From contig NZ_LMRV01000054.1 in the NCBI RefSeq assembly GCF_001428245.1, forward strand, positions 1-38,877: a DNA stretch of 38,877 nucleotides, given 5' to 3'. The translations under genes were made by a program, and so were the position numbers. Within the stretch, counting starts at the first letter, position 1. Each line of letters starts with the position of its first letter. Below are positions 18,871 to 27,008 of the stretch, in pieces. The notes under the pieces were generated by a model. The model made no database searches and had not been told where the DNA came from. It saw nothing but the letters and a program-made list of their open reading frames with translations. Source of the DNA: Paenibacillus sp. Soil522 (GTDB lineage: Bacteria; Bacillota; Bacilli; Paenibacillales; Paenibacillaceae).

Positions 18871-19572
18871 TTGAGAATCAATAAATTTATTAGTGAAACG
18901 GGCTATTGCTCCAGACGCGAGGCGGATAAGCTGGTAGACGGCGGACGCGTAACGATCAATGGCGTTACGGCATTGCTGGGCAGTCAGGCTGAGCTGGGGG
19001 ATGATGTGCGTGTCGACGGCCGTAAGATTGGCAAGCAGAGACAGCATGTTTACATTGCACTCAACAAGCCGGTAGGCATTACGAGTACGACAGAGCTACA
19101 TATTAAGGGGAATATAGTTGATTTTATCGGCCATGCCGAGCGTATTTTTCCGATTGGAAGGCTGGATAAGGATTCGGAGGGCTTAATTCTTCTGACGAAC
19201 GACGGTGATATCGTAAATCCGATACTTCGCTCGGAGGGAAAGCATGAGAAGGAATACTTGGTCACGGTGGATAAACCGGTGACGGAGGCTTTCTTGCACG
19301 GGATGGCAAGCGGCGTTCATATTTTGGGCAGCATGACATTGCCTTGCGTCGTGACGAGAGTGACGGATCGCGTATTCCGGATTATATTAACCGAAGGGCG
19401 CAATCGTCAAATTCGTAGAATGTGCGAAGCGTTCGGCTACCATGTAAGAAGGCTGCAGCGTCAGCGGATCATGAACATTCATCTGGCCGGGCTGCAGGTC
19501 GGGAAGTGGCGGGATTTGACAGAAGCCGAGAAGGCGACGCTATTTGAAAATTTAAGCTACGAGCCGGTATAG
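18871..19572 (+). CDS. rluF: 23S rRNA pseudouridine synthase, RluF type
   Basis: A 233-aa enzyme isomerising a uridine of 23S rRNA (U2604 in E. coli RluF). The N-terminal S4 RNA-binding domain (RINKFISETGYCSRREADKLV) is followed by the catalytic domain with GRLDKDSEGL, where the Asp is the nucleophile. The C-terminal EGRNRQIRRMCEAFGY and RQRIMNIHLAGLQVGKWRDL resemble RluF more than RluB. TTG 18871 is preferred because GGGGTGA lies 7 nt upstream; the frame is open back to 18754 but the extra residues do not look coding. A strong terminator follows. Confidence 0.9.
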   Translation: MRINKFISETGYCSRREADKLVDGGRVTINGVTALLGSQAELGDDVRVDGRKIGKQRQHVYIALNKPVGITSTTELHIKGNIVDFIGHAERIFPIGRLDKDSEGLILLTNDGDIVNPILRSEGKHEKEYLVTVDKPVTEAFLHGMASGVHILGSMTLPCVVTRVTDRVFRIILTEGRNRQIRRMCEAFGYHVRRLQRQRIMNIHLAGLQVGKWRDLTEAEKATLFENLSYEPV

Positions 19573-19588
19573 AGCTGTGCAACTTAAC

Positions 19589-19638
19589 AAAAATCCCCTG
19601 CATCAAGCGCGTTTAGCGAATGATGCAGGGGATTTTTG
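19589..19638. terminator. Terminator after rluF, bidirectional
   Basis: The 17-bp arms AAAAATCCCCTGCATCA (19589-19605) and TGATGCAGGGGATTTTT (19621-19637) flank a 15-nt loop. Confidence 0.92.
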
Positions 19639-19702
19639 TTTAAAATATAAGAATTTATATGTTTCACATTTATAAATAAGCTTATATTTCACCGCGAAAC
19701 GA

Positions 19703-19730
19703 GCTGTTGCCGCCAAAGGTCGGCGACAGC
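19703..19730 (-). terminator. Hairpin after motB, possible terminator
   Basis: GCTGTTGCCG (19703-19712) pairs with CGGCGACAGC (19721-19730), 10 bp with one wobble. It lies about 15 nt beyond the motB stop, with only a short T stretch following on the minus strand. Confidence 0.5.
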
Positions 19731-19744
19731 CGTTTACGCTTGTG

Positions 19745-20578
19745 CTATTTCACTTTAAGATTTTGAGCATTGGCTGATTCGTTGCGAGTTATCGAAACTT
19801 CAACACGGCGGTTTTTAGCGCGGCCTGCCACCGTTTTATTATCGGCAACCGGACGATATTCACCGTAGCCGATGGCGCTGAAGCGCACGGGATTCAGATG
19901 TTTATTTTCGAGCAAAATATCCATGAAACGAATGGCCCGCATCGAGCTTAGATCCCAGTTCGACTTGAAGAAGACGGTCGAGATCGGGGTTGTATCGGTA
20001 TGCCCGGATACGATGACCTCATAATCAGGATATTGCTGCAGCATTTTGCCGATTGCGACAGCGAGCTCCTTCGATTCCGGCTTAACGTTTGCTTGCGCCG
20101 GGGCAAATAACGCGTTGTCGCTAATCGTAATCATTAGCTGTGAAAGGTTAAGCTTCGTTTTTAAATCGGTCGTGAGACCGTTCTTCTTGATGTAAGTGTC
20201 AACCTTCTTCTTCAGATCCTCAAGATCCTTCTGCTCTTGTTCGATCAGCTTTTGACGAGCTGTCTCTTCGGCCGTTTGATCCTTCGTTTCTTCCTTCGAC
20301 TGATCCTTTGTGTCGATCAAGCCGCCTGCTTCATCTTGTTTCTTCCCGTTATCGTCACCGCTCTTGACGATAGCCGATTCGGTTAGCACTCCGCTGCCTG
20401 TGCTGAGCGCCACGCTGAAGGCTTTGGACATTTCTTCGAATTTTTTCACGTCGACGGAGTTCATCGAATATAACACGATAAAGAGTGCTAGCAGCAGGGT
20501 AAGCAAATCGGCATAAGGAATGAGCCAGGATTCGTCAACATGCTCCTCGTGTTCTTCGTGTCTATGCTTTCTGCTCAA
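19745..20578 (-). CDS. motB: Flagellar motor stator protein MotB
   Basis: A 277-aa stator subunit that with MotA forms the proton channel driving the flagellum. A single TM helix (about 19-41, IPYADLLTLLLALFIVLYS) carries Asp24, the proton-accepting residue at the same position as in B. subtilis MotB. A charged, partly coiled-coil linker (70-140) leads to a C-terminal OmpA-like peptidoglycan-binding domain with SGHTDTTPI. The start codon overlaps the motA stop (ATGA). No Na+-type (PomB) features are evident, but ion choice was not tested. Confidence 0.94.
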   Translation of the reverse strand: MSRKHRHEEHEEHVDESWLIPYADLLTLLLALFIVLYSMNSVDVKKFEEMSKAFSVALSTGSGVLTESAIVKSGDDNGKKQDEAGGLIDTKDQSKEETKDQTAEETARQKLIEQEQKDLEDLKKKVDTYIKKNGLTTDLKTKLNLSQLMITISDNALFAPAQANVKPESKELAVAIGKMLQQYPDYEVIVSGHTDTTPISTVFFKSNWDLSSMRAIRFMDILLENKHLNPVRFSAIGYGEYRPVADNKTVAGRAKNRRVEVSITRNESANAQNLKVK

Positions 20579-21363
20579 GCGGCTCCTTCCTCCTTCTCCC
20601 TCAACTTCAATCTTTCTGTAGGTGTAAGGAATACGGACAGCTTCTGATTAATCGCAATCGTCGATACGCCGGATTGAATGGATAGCAAGCCTTCAACCAT
20701 CATGAGACGAATTTGAATTTCTTGCTTAGACAAACGCTTCAATCTATTAGAAATGGGATGCCAAAGCACATAACCTGTAAAGATACCAAGCAATGTAGCG
20801 ATAAATGCACCGGCAATGGCGTGAGCGAGCTTCGCCATATCACTCATATCGGCCAGAGCGGCGATCAAGCCTACAACCGCGCCGAGTACGCCTAGAGTAG
20901 GCGCATATGTACCTGCTTGCGTGAAAATAAGAGCTCCAGCCTTATGGCGGTCTTCCGTTGCTGCAATATCCTCAAGCAGAACGTCGCGCACGAAGTCCTG
21001 ATCGTTCCCGTCAATAATCATGCGCATGCCGTTCCGGAGAAACGTATCTTCAATTTCGTCGATCTTTGCTTCAAGAGCGAGCAAGCCCTCGCGGCGCGTA
21101 ACGGAAGCCCATTCCATGAAGCGCTGGATCAATTCATCGCGCTGAGGCAGCTTTTGCTCGGAAAATACCATTTTAAACAGCTTGCCGACTTTGGAAAGCT
21201 CGGACATAGGAAAGGCAATAAGAACAGAAGCTATGGTTCCTAATATAATAATCATATAAGCAGCAGGATTCAAAAGAGATGACAGGTGCGCTCCCTTTAA
21301 CACCATCCCTCCGAGTACAGCGACTAACCCTAGAATAAGACCGATAATTGTTGAATTTTTCAT
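20575..21363 (-). CDS. motA: Flagellar motor stator protein MotA
   Basis: A 262-aa four-helix stator subunit. The opening NSTIIGLILGLVAVLGGMVLKG, the IIILGTIASVLIAFP helix and the later GTYAPTLGVLGAVVGLIAAL are typical of MotA. The cytoplasmic loop contains the charged residues that contact FliG. I chose ATG 21363 (MKNST), which aligns with other MotA N-termini; frames begin further upstream at 21393, but that extension would absorb a Spo0A-box-like sequence and add residues unlike MotA. GGGGTG lies just upstream, with short spacing. It is co-transcribed with motB. Confidence 0.93.
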   Translation of the reverse strand: MKNSTIIGLILGLVAVLGGMVLKGAHLSSLLNPAAYMIIILGTIASVLIAFPMSELSKVGKLFKMVFSEQKLPQRDELIQRFMEWASVTRREGLLALEAKIDEIEDTFLRNGMRMIIDGNDQDFVRDVLLEDIAATEDRHKAGALIFTQAGTYAPTLGVLGAVVGLIAALADMSDMAKLAHAIAGAFIATLLGIFTGYVLWHPISNRLKRLSKQEIQIRLMMVEGLLSIQSGVSTIAINQKLSVFLTPTERLKLREKEEGAA

Positions 21364-21409
21364 CATACACCCCGTCCAAATCATTTTCGACATTTCTCTA
21401 CTTCTTATA

Positions 21410-21437
21410 TTATCGTCAAATGGGTATTCTGAAGTTA
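21410..21437 (-). promoter_or_regulatory. Candidate SigD promoter of motAB
   Basis: On the minus strand TAAC (21437-21434), 16 nt, GACGATAA (21417-21410), resembling the flagellar sigma consensus TAAA-N15-GCCGATAT with deviations. Confidence 0.4.
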
Positions 21438-21545
21438 GAGTAAATGATACGTTTTGCAGGCGAACGCGTTAAAATTTTAAAAAATAAGGTAGAATAGTAG
21501 AGAGATGTGTACAAAAAATGACGATGATAAAGGTGGTAATCACAA

Positions 21546-21839
21546 ATGGGCGTTAGGCATGCGAGAGAATACGCAGATATATTGAAGGATTTGACAGCAG
21601 CGGTGGCTGAAATCGAGGGAAGCTATACTTTTTTTGAAATGGATTCGGAGGAGTGGGCTGCGCTGCCTGTCGAGGACCGGTCTGAGGTGATGGAAGCATT
21701 AGCGGACGATGTCTTCTTCGGATTGGGCGAGGATCCGGTCATTGCGGTAGGCGGCGGTGTCATTACCTATAACAGCAAGCATCATATTATTGAGGTTTCG
21801 CAGGACGATAAAGTAACGCAAATTATTAGATTAATATAA
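21546..21839 (+). CDS. Hypothetical protein
   Basis: A 97-aa acidic protein I do not recognise. No signal peptide, TM helix or Cys. An N-terminal helix (about 5-25) is followed by an acidic middle (EEWAALPVEDRSEVMEALADD) and a C-terminal beta-rich end (DPVIAVGGGVITYNSKHHIIEV). AAGGTGG lies 9 nt before ATG, which supports real translation. It stands alone, divergent from motAB and convergent with the acetyltransferase. Confidence 0.75.
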   Translation: MGVRHAREYADILKDLTAAVAEIEGSYTFFEMDSEEWAALPVEDRSEVMEALADDVFFGLGEDPVIAVGGGVITYNSKHHIIEVSQDDKVTQIIRLI

Positions 21840-21850
21840 TAATCGACATT

Positions 21851-22375
21851 TCATTCCGCTGCAGACGGCTTATAAACCATACAATGGCATTCGGCAAAGC
21901 CGTGGGGAGTAGAGCGCGAATAGGTGTCCGTTATATGGAAACCAGCTTGCTCATAGGCGCGGGAGGCGCGAGTGTTCCAGGCGAGCACCTCCAAATCAAT
22001 TTCATTTTGCGGCGCCCGCCGCACGGCCTCGGAGACGATTAGCTGAGTGAAGGCGGGACCGAGCCCCAGGCCGCATAGGTCGGGCCGCAGGCCGAGCCCA
22101 AGCCGCGTCACCCCTGTTAAGGGGAAAAACTGCGCAAACCCAATCAGCTTCTGCTGACTATCGATTACTGCAGCATATTGAGCCGCTCGAAGGACGGAAT
22201 CGCCGAACTCGATTTCGTCCTTTTTCATTTGCTCCCAGGAGGGCCAATTATAAATATCGAATGGCGCTTCATACGTCCAGCCGCATATTTCCTCGGCATG
22301 GCAAGTTTCTAGCGGACATATGGTCATATCAATCGGATCTCGTTTATAATGAGTGGAGCTTGGTTTGTTCGTCAC
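21851..22375 (-). CDS. GNAT family N-acetyltransferase
   Basis: A 174-aa single-domain acetyltransferase. The acetyl-CoA site lies around LGLGLRPDLCGLGLGPAFTQLI (the R/Q-x-x-G-x-G/A element reads LCGLGLGP), and LEVLAWNTRASRAYEQAGF is the usual beta4-alpha4 signature. The substrate is unknown; the layout resembles RimJ/RimL- or YkkB-type enzymes. GTG 22375 was chosen because GGAGGT lies 9 nt upstream on the minus strand; a GTG at 22408 would place that ribosome site inside the gene. Confidence 0.85.
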   Translation of the reverse strand: MTNKPSSTHYKRDPIDMTICPLETCHAEEICGWTYEAPFDIYNWPSWEQMKKDEIEFGDSVLRAAQYAAVIDSQQKLIGFAQFFPLTGVTRLGLGLRPDLCGLGLGPAFTQLIVSEAVRRAPQNEIDLEVLAWNTRASRAYEQAGFHITDTYSRSTPHGFAECHCMVYKPSAAE

Positions 22376-22490
22376 AGGTTGTGTACCTCCGGTCAGATAA
22401 ATATTCACTGAAAGCTTAACACGAATGAAATAGGTTTATTATATCAGATAGACGCAAGGAGATCGTGCGTAAATAAGGAGAAGCATTAAA

Positions 22491-23750
22491 ATGAAGAAGT
22501 TACTTTGGCTTGGCTGCTTGTCGTATTTGGTCATAGGGGTTGCTCATGTCGTGGGCGGAACCATTTTGGAACAGCTGATGGATCATTACGGCTTGACCTA
22601 TAAAGATGGCGGGCAATGGGTTATGAATCAGTTTCTCGGATTTTTGGTAGGTGTCCTGCTTGCGCCGTCCATTGCAGCGAGAACAGGGAAGAGGGGCGCC
22701 GTTCTGCTTGCGGTTGGCCTACTGACGCTCAGTGAAGCGGCTTACAGCCTGCTGCTTCCATGGGGCTGGATGCTGGCGATTGGCCCTTTGGCGGGATTCG
22801 GCTTCGGTATGACGGAGGCTGTCGTCGGCGCGATGATCATCGATATGGCGAAGAACGGAAAGGCAGCGGCAATGAGCCGGCTGGAAACCTTTTTTGGCGT
22901 AGGCGCCTTAATGATTCCGATTGCGGCTGCTTACCTGATTCAGCAAGGCGTTTGGCAAATTTCCTTCCCTATACTGGCCGCGATGGCAGGCATCACGTTT
23001 GTGTTATGGCTGACGATGTCATTCGGAGAGCTGGACGACCAGCTTGGATTTATTTCACGCGCAGCGGCGGAGAAGGGCAAACCAAATGAATCTGCCGAAT
23101 CGATTGCTGCAAGCGCATCAGAAGCGACGGTCTTCTTTGGATATCCGCGTAAAGCACTGCCGTTTCTATTGTTATCGGCACTCTTTTTTATGATCTATGT
23201 CGGAATGGAAATGAGTTTCTCTAACTATTTGCCGTCGATTCTCATCATTCGCTCGGGCGTGGAGGAATCCGGTGCGGCAGCCGTACTCAGCTTATTCTGG
23301 GGCACGATGGTGCTTGGCCGTTTATTTGCAGGCGTACTTGCAGACCGGATGGGGTATTCACGATACTTATTCATCGCTACGGCAGGCGCTTCGGTCGTAT
23401 TTGTTTTAATGGCGGTCATGGGGCAGCTCAGCTGGATACTGGCGTTGGTCGCGCTAAGCGGCTTGTGCTTCTCGGGTATCTTCGGCATCGCCCTGGTTTA
23501 TGCCAATGAGCTCATTCCGGGAATGACCGAGCGGACAACAAGTCTGCTGGTAGCATGCGGCGGCCTTGGAGGTGCTATTTTACCGCGAATAACCGGCTGG
23601 TTTATGGACCAGTACAATGTGCAGTCCACCTTATGGTATATTAGTGTGCTCGTTGTGCTGATGCTGCTTCTGCTCGCGGCTATGCTTGTTCTCGGAAGAA
23701 GACAAGCGCAGCGCAGATCATTCGTAGTAGGCGGGGCTCAAGGAAGCTAG
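22491..23750 (+). CDS. Major facilitator superfamily transporter
   Basis: A 419-aa membrane protein with about 12 hydrophobic segments in two halves split by a polar loop near residues 180-215. Family elements include the first-loop GQWVMNQFLGFLVGVLLAP and RTGKRGA, and the second-half DRMGYSR. The arrangement resembles fucose-permease/YfkF-like MFS carriers, but the substrate cannot be read. TAAGGAGAA lies upstream of ATG. It is monocistronic with a clear terminator. Confidence 0.87.
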   Translation: MKKLLWLGCLSYLVIGVAHVVGGTILEQLMDHYGLTYKDGGQWVMNQFLGFLVGVLLAPSIAARTGKRGAVLLAVGLLTLSEAAYSLLLPWGWMLAIGPLAGFGFGMTEAVVGAMIIDMAKNGKAAAMSRLETFFGVGALMIPIAAAYLIQQGVWQISFPILAAMAGITFVLWLTMSFGELDDQLGFISRAAAEKGKPNESAESIAASASEATVFFGYPRKALPFLLLSALFFMIYVGMEMSFSNYLPSILIIRSGVEESGAAAVLSLFWGTMVLGRLFAGVLADRMGYSRYLFIATAGASVVFVLMAVMGQLSWILALVALSGLCFSGIFGIALVYANELIPGMTERTTSLLVACGGLGGAILPRITGWFMDQYNVQSTLWYISVLVVLMLLLLAAMLVLGRRQAQRRSFVVGGAQGS

Positions 23751-23773
23751 GCCGCAGCTCATAAAAAATGTGA

Positions 23774-23819
23774 AAAACCTCTATATCCGCTGTTTCGAAG
23801 CGGTTATAGAGGTTTTTTT
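23774..23819. terminator. Terminator after the MFS gene, bidirectional
   Basis: AAACCTCTATATCCGCT pairs with AGCGGTTATAGAGGTTT around a short loop with one mismatch, followed by T7. An A-run on the other side could serve the photolyase gene on the minus strand. Confidence 0.88.
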
Positions 23820-23884
23820 ATATGGCATACAAGAAATAGTAGGCTTTTCTGTATCAATCATATTCGGGTTATGGACCGCGTTAG

Positions 23885-25228
23885 CTACTTGAGTATCGTC
23901 TTATATACCTCAATGGCTCGTGCCCGGGACGCTTTCAGATCGACGATGGCACCGCTTTGCGGCTTATGAATCTCTTTGTCCGTAAGATGGGCCAAATGAG
24001 GCAGCCAGTACCGGATATAGCTGCCGCTGGGGTCATGCGTCCGCGACTGCGTCTCCGGATTCATAATGCGGAAATAAGGCGCAGCATCATAGCCCAGCGA
24101 TGAGCACCACAGCCAGCCGCCGCGGTTAAGCGTATTGTCATAATCACTTAAGTGCAGACGGAAATGCTGCTCGCCAAGCGTAAACGGGCACAGCAGGTTT
24201 TTAGTTAAAAACATGGCTGCAACCATTCGCAAGCGGCCTGGCAGCTCACCCGTACGGTTCAGCTGCGTCATAGCCGCGTCAATAATCGGAATGCCGGTGG
24301 CAGCCGTTGTCCACGCCTGCAGATGAGTATCCGAGAGCGGGGACAAATCAACCAGCTGCTCATAACGGAAGTAATCATCATGATACATCGCTTGGTATAA
24401 ATAGAAATCACGCCATGCCAGCTGACGAATCCATGTCTCGGCCCCGGGCAGCCCTTGCGTAAGCTCGTAGGCATGGCGGGCCGAGATGGCGCCGGTGTTC
24501 AAGAAGCGAGCGAGCCCGCTGGCATAATTGTCCGCGTAAGCGTCGCGGCGAATTGCGTAAGAGGCGAGGCGTTCGCGCGCGAAGCGATCCAGCTTGATTA
24601 ACGATTTTTGAGCCCCTTCAACACTGGTGCCGCCAAGCGCGCAAGAAATGAATTCTGGCAGCGCGAATGTTAGCGCGATCTTGCTGTTCATTTCCTTGAC
24701 GGTAGACAGCTCTTGAATCATTGTTCCGCTCATTGGACGATAGCATTCCAGCATATAGCTGCTCCACATGCGATAGAAGGGCGTAAACACCTTATAAGGC
24801 GCAGGCCGCCGCGCGAATGCCGGGAAAGCTTCTAAATCAGCAAGCGGCGCATCAGCAATCGACATCCAGCGCCGGCCCAGCCTGCGCGTAGCCTGCTGAA
24901 GCTGCTCATCCCGTCGGCGCGAGTAGGGCGAGTAGTCCGCATGAACGATGACCTCTTCGATGGGATGCGCTTGCAGGAGAGCTTCGGTAATCAAAACGGG
25001 ATCCCCGTATAGCACATGCAGTTCTTTGTCCGCATTGGAATAGCTGTGCAGCAAGGAGGCGGCTTGCGCCATAAAATTTCGGCCGCTATGGCTGGTTAGC
25101 CGGCCTTCACCCGTGAGGACGGGATCTATGATGAGCAAATGAATGCCATGTGTATCTTTTTTTTTCAAATAATCAAATGCGCGCAAATCTGCGGTACGCA
25201 AGTCCTTGCGATGAATAAACAAATACAT
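23885..25228 (-). CDS. phr: Deoxyribodipyrimidine photolyase / cryptochrome family
   Basis: A 447-aa flavoprotein that splits UV-induced cyclobutane dimers using blue light. The N-terminal Rossmann-type antenna domain (about 1-130) starts IHRKDLRTADLRAF. The FAD domain shows ARFLNTGAIS, WIRQLAWRDFY, RMVAAMFLTKNLL, the LSDYDNTLNRGGWLWCSSLGYD region and FRIMNPETQSRTHDP. The conserved Trp and Asn residues around FAD are mostly retained; the usual DW of the DLL-x-DW element reads PF here. AAGGAG lies 10 nt before ATG. CPD photolyase is likelier than a cryptochrome, by family. Confidence 0.93.
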   Translation of the reverse strand: MYLFIHRKDLRTADLRAFDYLKKKDTHGIHLLIIDPVLTGEGRLTSHSGRNFMAQAASLLHSYSNADKELHVLYGDPVLITEALLQAHPIEEVIVHADYSPYSRRRDEQLQQATRRLGRRWMSIADAPLADLEAFPAFARRPAPYKVFTPFYRMWSSYMLECYRPMSGTMIQELSTVKEMNSKIALTFALPEFISCALGGTSVEGAQKSLIKLDRFARERLASYAIRRDAYADNYASGLARFLNTGAISARHAYELTQGLPGAETWIRQLAWRDFYLYQAMYHDDYFRYEQLVDLSPLSDTHLQAWTTAATGIPIIDAAMTQLNRTGELPGRLRMVAAMFLTKNLLCPFTLGEQHFRLHLSDYDNTLNRGGWLWCSSLGYDAAPYFRIMNPETQSRTHDPSGSYIRYWLPHLAHLTDKEIHKPQSGAIVDLKASRARAIEVYKTILK

Positions 25229-25291
25229 CAGGCATTTCTCCTTCCTATACCGCAGTGTAGAGCGGCATATTCAAGCTTGAAATAAAACAGA

Positions 25292-25338
25292 AAAGCCGCA
25301 TGTCATTTGTCGACTGTGGACAAATAACTGCGGCTTTG
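25292..25338 (-). terminator. Terminator of the NlpC/P60 gene
   Basis: On the minus strand, AAAGCCGCA...TTATTTGTC pairs with GACAAATGA...TGCGGCTTT with small bulges, followed by TTTTCTGTTTTATTT. Confidence 0.8.
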
Positions 25339-25407
25339 CTGGATGAGTCTACCCTTGCAACCCTCGATGAGAGGAGTCAGGTCACTCTATTGTCCGTTAG
25401 CATATGC

Positions 25408-25863
25408 TTAGAGAGAATCCGTATCCATGACACGACGGGCAGTCACAAAACGGTCTACATAATAGGAGGAGTTAAGTTTGTCTGTTACAACGCCTCTGCT
25501 GGAGGACGAATGTGCAAACTTGCCATCTCCGATGTATATGCCAACATGGGATACGGCGCTGTTGTTGCCGCCGGCTGTGTCGAAAAACACAAGATCTCCC
25601 GGAAGTAGGTCAGCCTTAGCGACCTTCGTGCCTGTTTTTGCTTGCGAACCGGATGTGCGAGGAAGGTCAACGCCCAATTTATCGAACACATAGCTCGTAA
25701 AACCGGAGCAGTCAAAGCCATTCGACGACGTTCCGCCGCTTTTGTACGGAGTACCAATGAGATCACTGATCGTTCCGTTTAGTTTTGAGTCTGCGAAAGC
25801 GCTCCCCGCTTGGAAAGCGAGTACGAGAACGAGACCCAGGAGTAATGCGGTAATCTTCTTCAA
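25408..25863 (-). CDS. Secreted NlpC/P60 D,L-endopeptidase
   Basis: A 151-aa cell-wall hydrolase that cleaves peptidoglycan stem peptides (typically gamma-D-Glu-mDAP). The signal peptide covers residues 1-24 and probably cuts after AFA. The catalytic set is Cys52 in FDCSGF, His106 in SHVGIY and His118 in FAHSSS. There is no LysM or SH3 domain, so it is a minimal catalytic module. I chose TTG 25863, 8 nt after GGAAGGAG; an earlier TTG (25881) precedes that ribosome site. It lies directly behind a c-di-AMP riboswitch, as expected for this class. Confidence 0.94.
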   Translation of the reverse strand: MKKITALLLGLVLVLAFQAGSAFADSKLNGTISDLIGTPYKSGGTSSNGFDCSGFTSYVFDKLGVDLPRTSGSQAKTGTKVAKADLLPGDLVFFDTAGGNNSAVSHVGIYIGDGKFAHSSSSRGVVTDKLNSSYYVDRFVTARRVMDTDSL

Positions 25864-25876
25864 TTGTGAAGCTCCT

Positions 25877-26015
25877 TCCAATGCCGACGAGGTTAGCTGT
25901 GGGGTTCGGTTGAAGGCTCCCTATGATTCCTCAGGCGCTGAGATAACTCAGACGTCGGAATCAATTCACCCAGAGTGGTTCCCCCGTTTCCCGATAGGGA
26001 ATTAGGCAGTTTTTT
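25877..26015 (-). promoter_or_regulatory. Cyclic di-AMP riboswitch (ydaO/yuaA class)
   Basis: On the minus strand the conserved ydaO elements appear in order: AACGGGGGAACCACTCTGGG, GTGAAT, then ACCGAACCCCACAGCTAACC and CTCGTCGGCATT. The class senses c-di-AMP and usually switches off peptidoglycan hydrolase and potassium or osmolyte genes when c-di-AMP is high. The aptamer's 3' end lies within about 10 nt of the ribosome site GGAAGGAG, and I see no separate terminator between them. Confidence 0.93.
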
Positions 26016-26073
26016 AATGCTCCTGAGAATTATTCGATTATTTTCATTGATCTCCTGCCTTTACTGGCAAATT

Positions 26074-26102
26074 CTAATAATTCTCATGTAACCTTTTGAC
26101 AA
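26074..26102 (-). promoter_or_regulatory. Candidate promoter for riboswitch transcript
   Basis: On the minus strand TTGTCA (26102-26097), 17 nt, TATTAG (26079-26074), about 60 nt before the aptamer begins. The -10 is weak; TAGAAT 3 nt further would give a 20-nt spacer. Confidence 0.4.
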
Positions 26103-26224
26103 ATTAGTTCGTTTAACCGACTTTTGTGTAATATAAACACCTTTAGTCGTGTTTTCTAGCTAAATATGACGACACAATTTCATTAATTATACGGATGTCA
26201 TGTAATTTTTAAAAAGTACATACA

Positions 26225-26252
26225 AAAAAACCTCCGAACAGCTGGAGGTTTT
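26225..26252 (-). terminator. Terminator of the 194-aa secreted protein gene
   Basis: On the minus strand AAAACCTCC (26252-26244), loop, GGAGGTTTT (26235-26227), followed by T-rich sequence. Confidence 0.85.
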
Positions 26253-26284
26253 ATAGTAGGTTTTACATCATTCGACTACGCGCT

Positions 26285-26869
26285 TTATTTTGCGGTGATG
26301 ACCTTCTCGGAGATGAGCTGCGGATCGCCGTTCTTTTGTTCCATCCAAAACCGCAGCTTGTATTTGCCCGAATATTTAAAATCATAGGAGATAACTTTCG
26401 AGCTGAACCAAAAGGTGTCTTTTTCGACAAATTGCTTAAAATCATCATCATCCTGGCTGCGTCTGTCAATCGTCGTTTCTTTATCATTAGGGTCTACAAT
26501 CGTGACCTTGAATTCGGAGATGGCGACATTCAAATTATCGATTTGCGCTTGAACTAAAAATTTCTGAACAGTGCCTTTGTCAACCTGTCCAAACATGGTT
26601 CGTTTCTCATTCATCAGAAACATATGGACATTGGGCTTCTGAATGACCAGTTTCTTCTCGCTGCCCTTCCATTGAATAAACGCTTGCATGGAATCGCTTA
26701 AGGAACGGATATTGATATACACCTTATCATCTGCCAGTAAACCATCTTCTACCGATTGTTTATTATTATAAATCAGCGTTACTTTTTGGAGTAATTTGTC
26801 GGCTGCAACGAGCGAACCACCTGATAAGAGCAATACCATCGATAATAAAATAAATTTTTTGCGCATCAT
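26285..26869 (-). CDS. Secreted protein with copper-amine-oxidase-N-like segment
   Basis: A 194-aa exported protein: signal peptide MMRKKFILLSMVLLLSGGSLVAA. Residues about 44-78 (KVYINIRSLSDSMQAFIQWK then KKLVIQKP) follow the pattern of the repeat called Copper_amine_oxidase N-terminal domain, common in Paenibacillus secreted proteins: strand, R-L-x-x, then W and a closing strand. The C-terminal part (about 105-194) is beta-rich and may be immunoglobulin-like. No catalytic motif is seen. GGGGGT lies 9 nt before the first ATG. It is a single gene with its own terminator; a role in the envelope is inferred. Confidence 0.75.
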   Translation of the reverse strand: MMRKKFILLSMVLLLSGGSLVAADKLLQKVTLIYNNKQSVEDGLLADDKVYINIRSLSDSMQAFIQWKGSEKKLVIQKPNVHMFLMNEKRTMFGQVDKGTVQKFLVQAQIDNLNVAISEFKVTIVDPNDKETTIDRRSQDDDDFKQFVEKDTFWFSSKVISYDFKYSGKYKLRFWMEQKNGDPQLISEKVITAK

Positions 26870-26952
26870 TTATGTTTTACCCCCATTGTTCATTTTCTTA
26901 CAACTATTTATACAGAAAGGTAATCATTTAGTTGCGGTCGGTTTTGAAAATA

Positions 26953-26997
26953 AAAAAAGCCCCGTATCCACAACGAATCGTGGAGCCGGAGGCTTCT
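26953..26997 (-). terminator. Terminator of the M1 peptidase operon
   Basis: On the minus strand AAGCCTCCGGCTCCAC and GTGGATACGGGGCTT form an interrupted stem around an 8-nt loop, followed by T7. Confidence 0.85.
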
Positions 26998-27008
26998 TCA
27001 TACTGCGT

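Noticed and set aside
25300..25608. A 102-codon plus-strand frame over the NlpC/P60 gene
   Set aside because: Antisense to a clear enzyme gene and running through its terminator.
26422..26432. Perfect Spo0A box (TTTGTCGAA on the minus strand)
   Set aside because: Lies inside the coding sequence of the 194-aa secreted protein; a reminder that the motif also occurs by chance.
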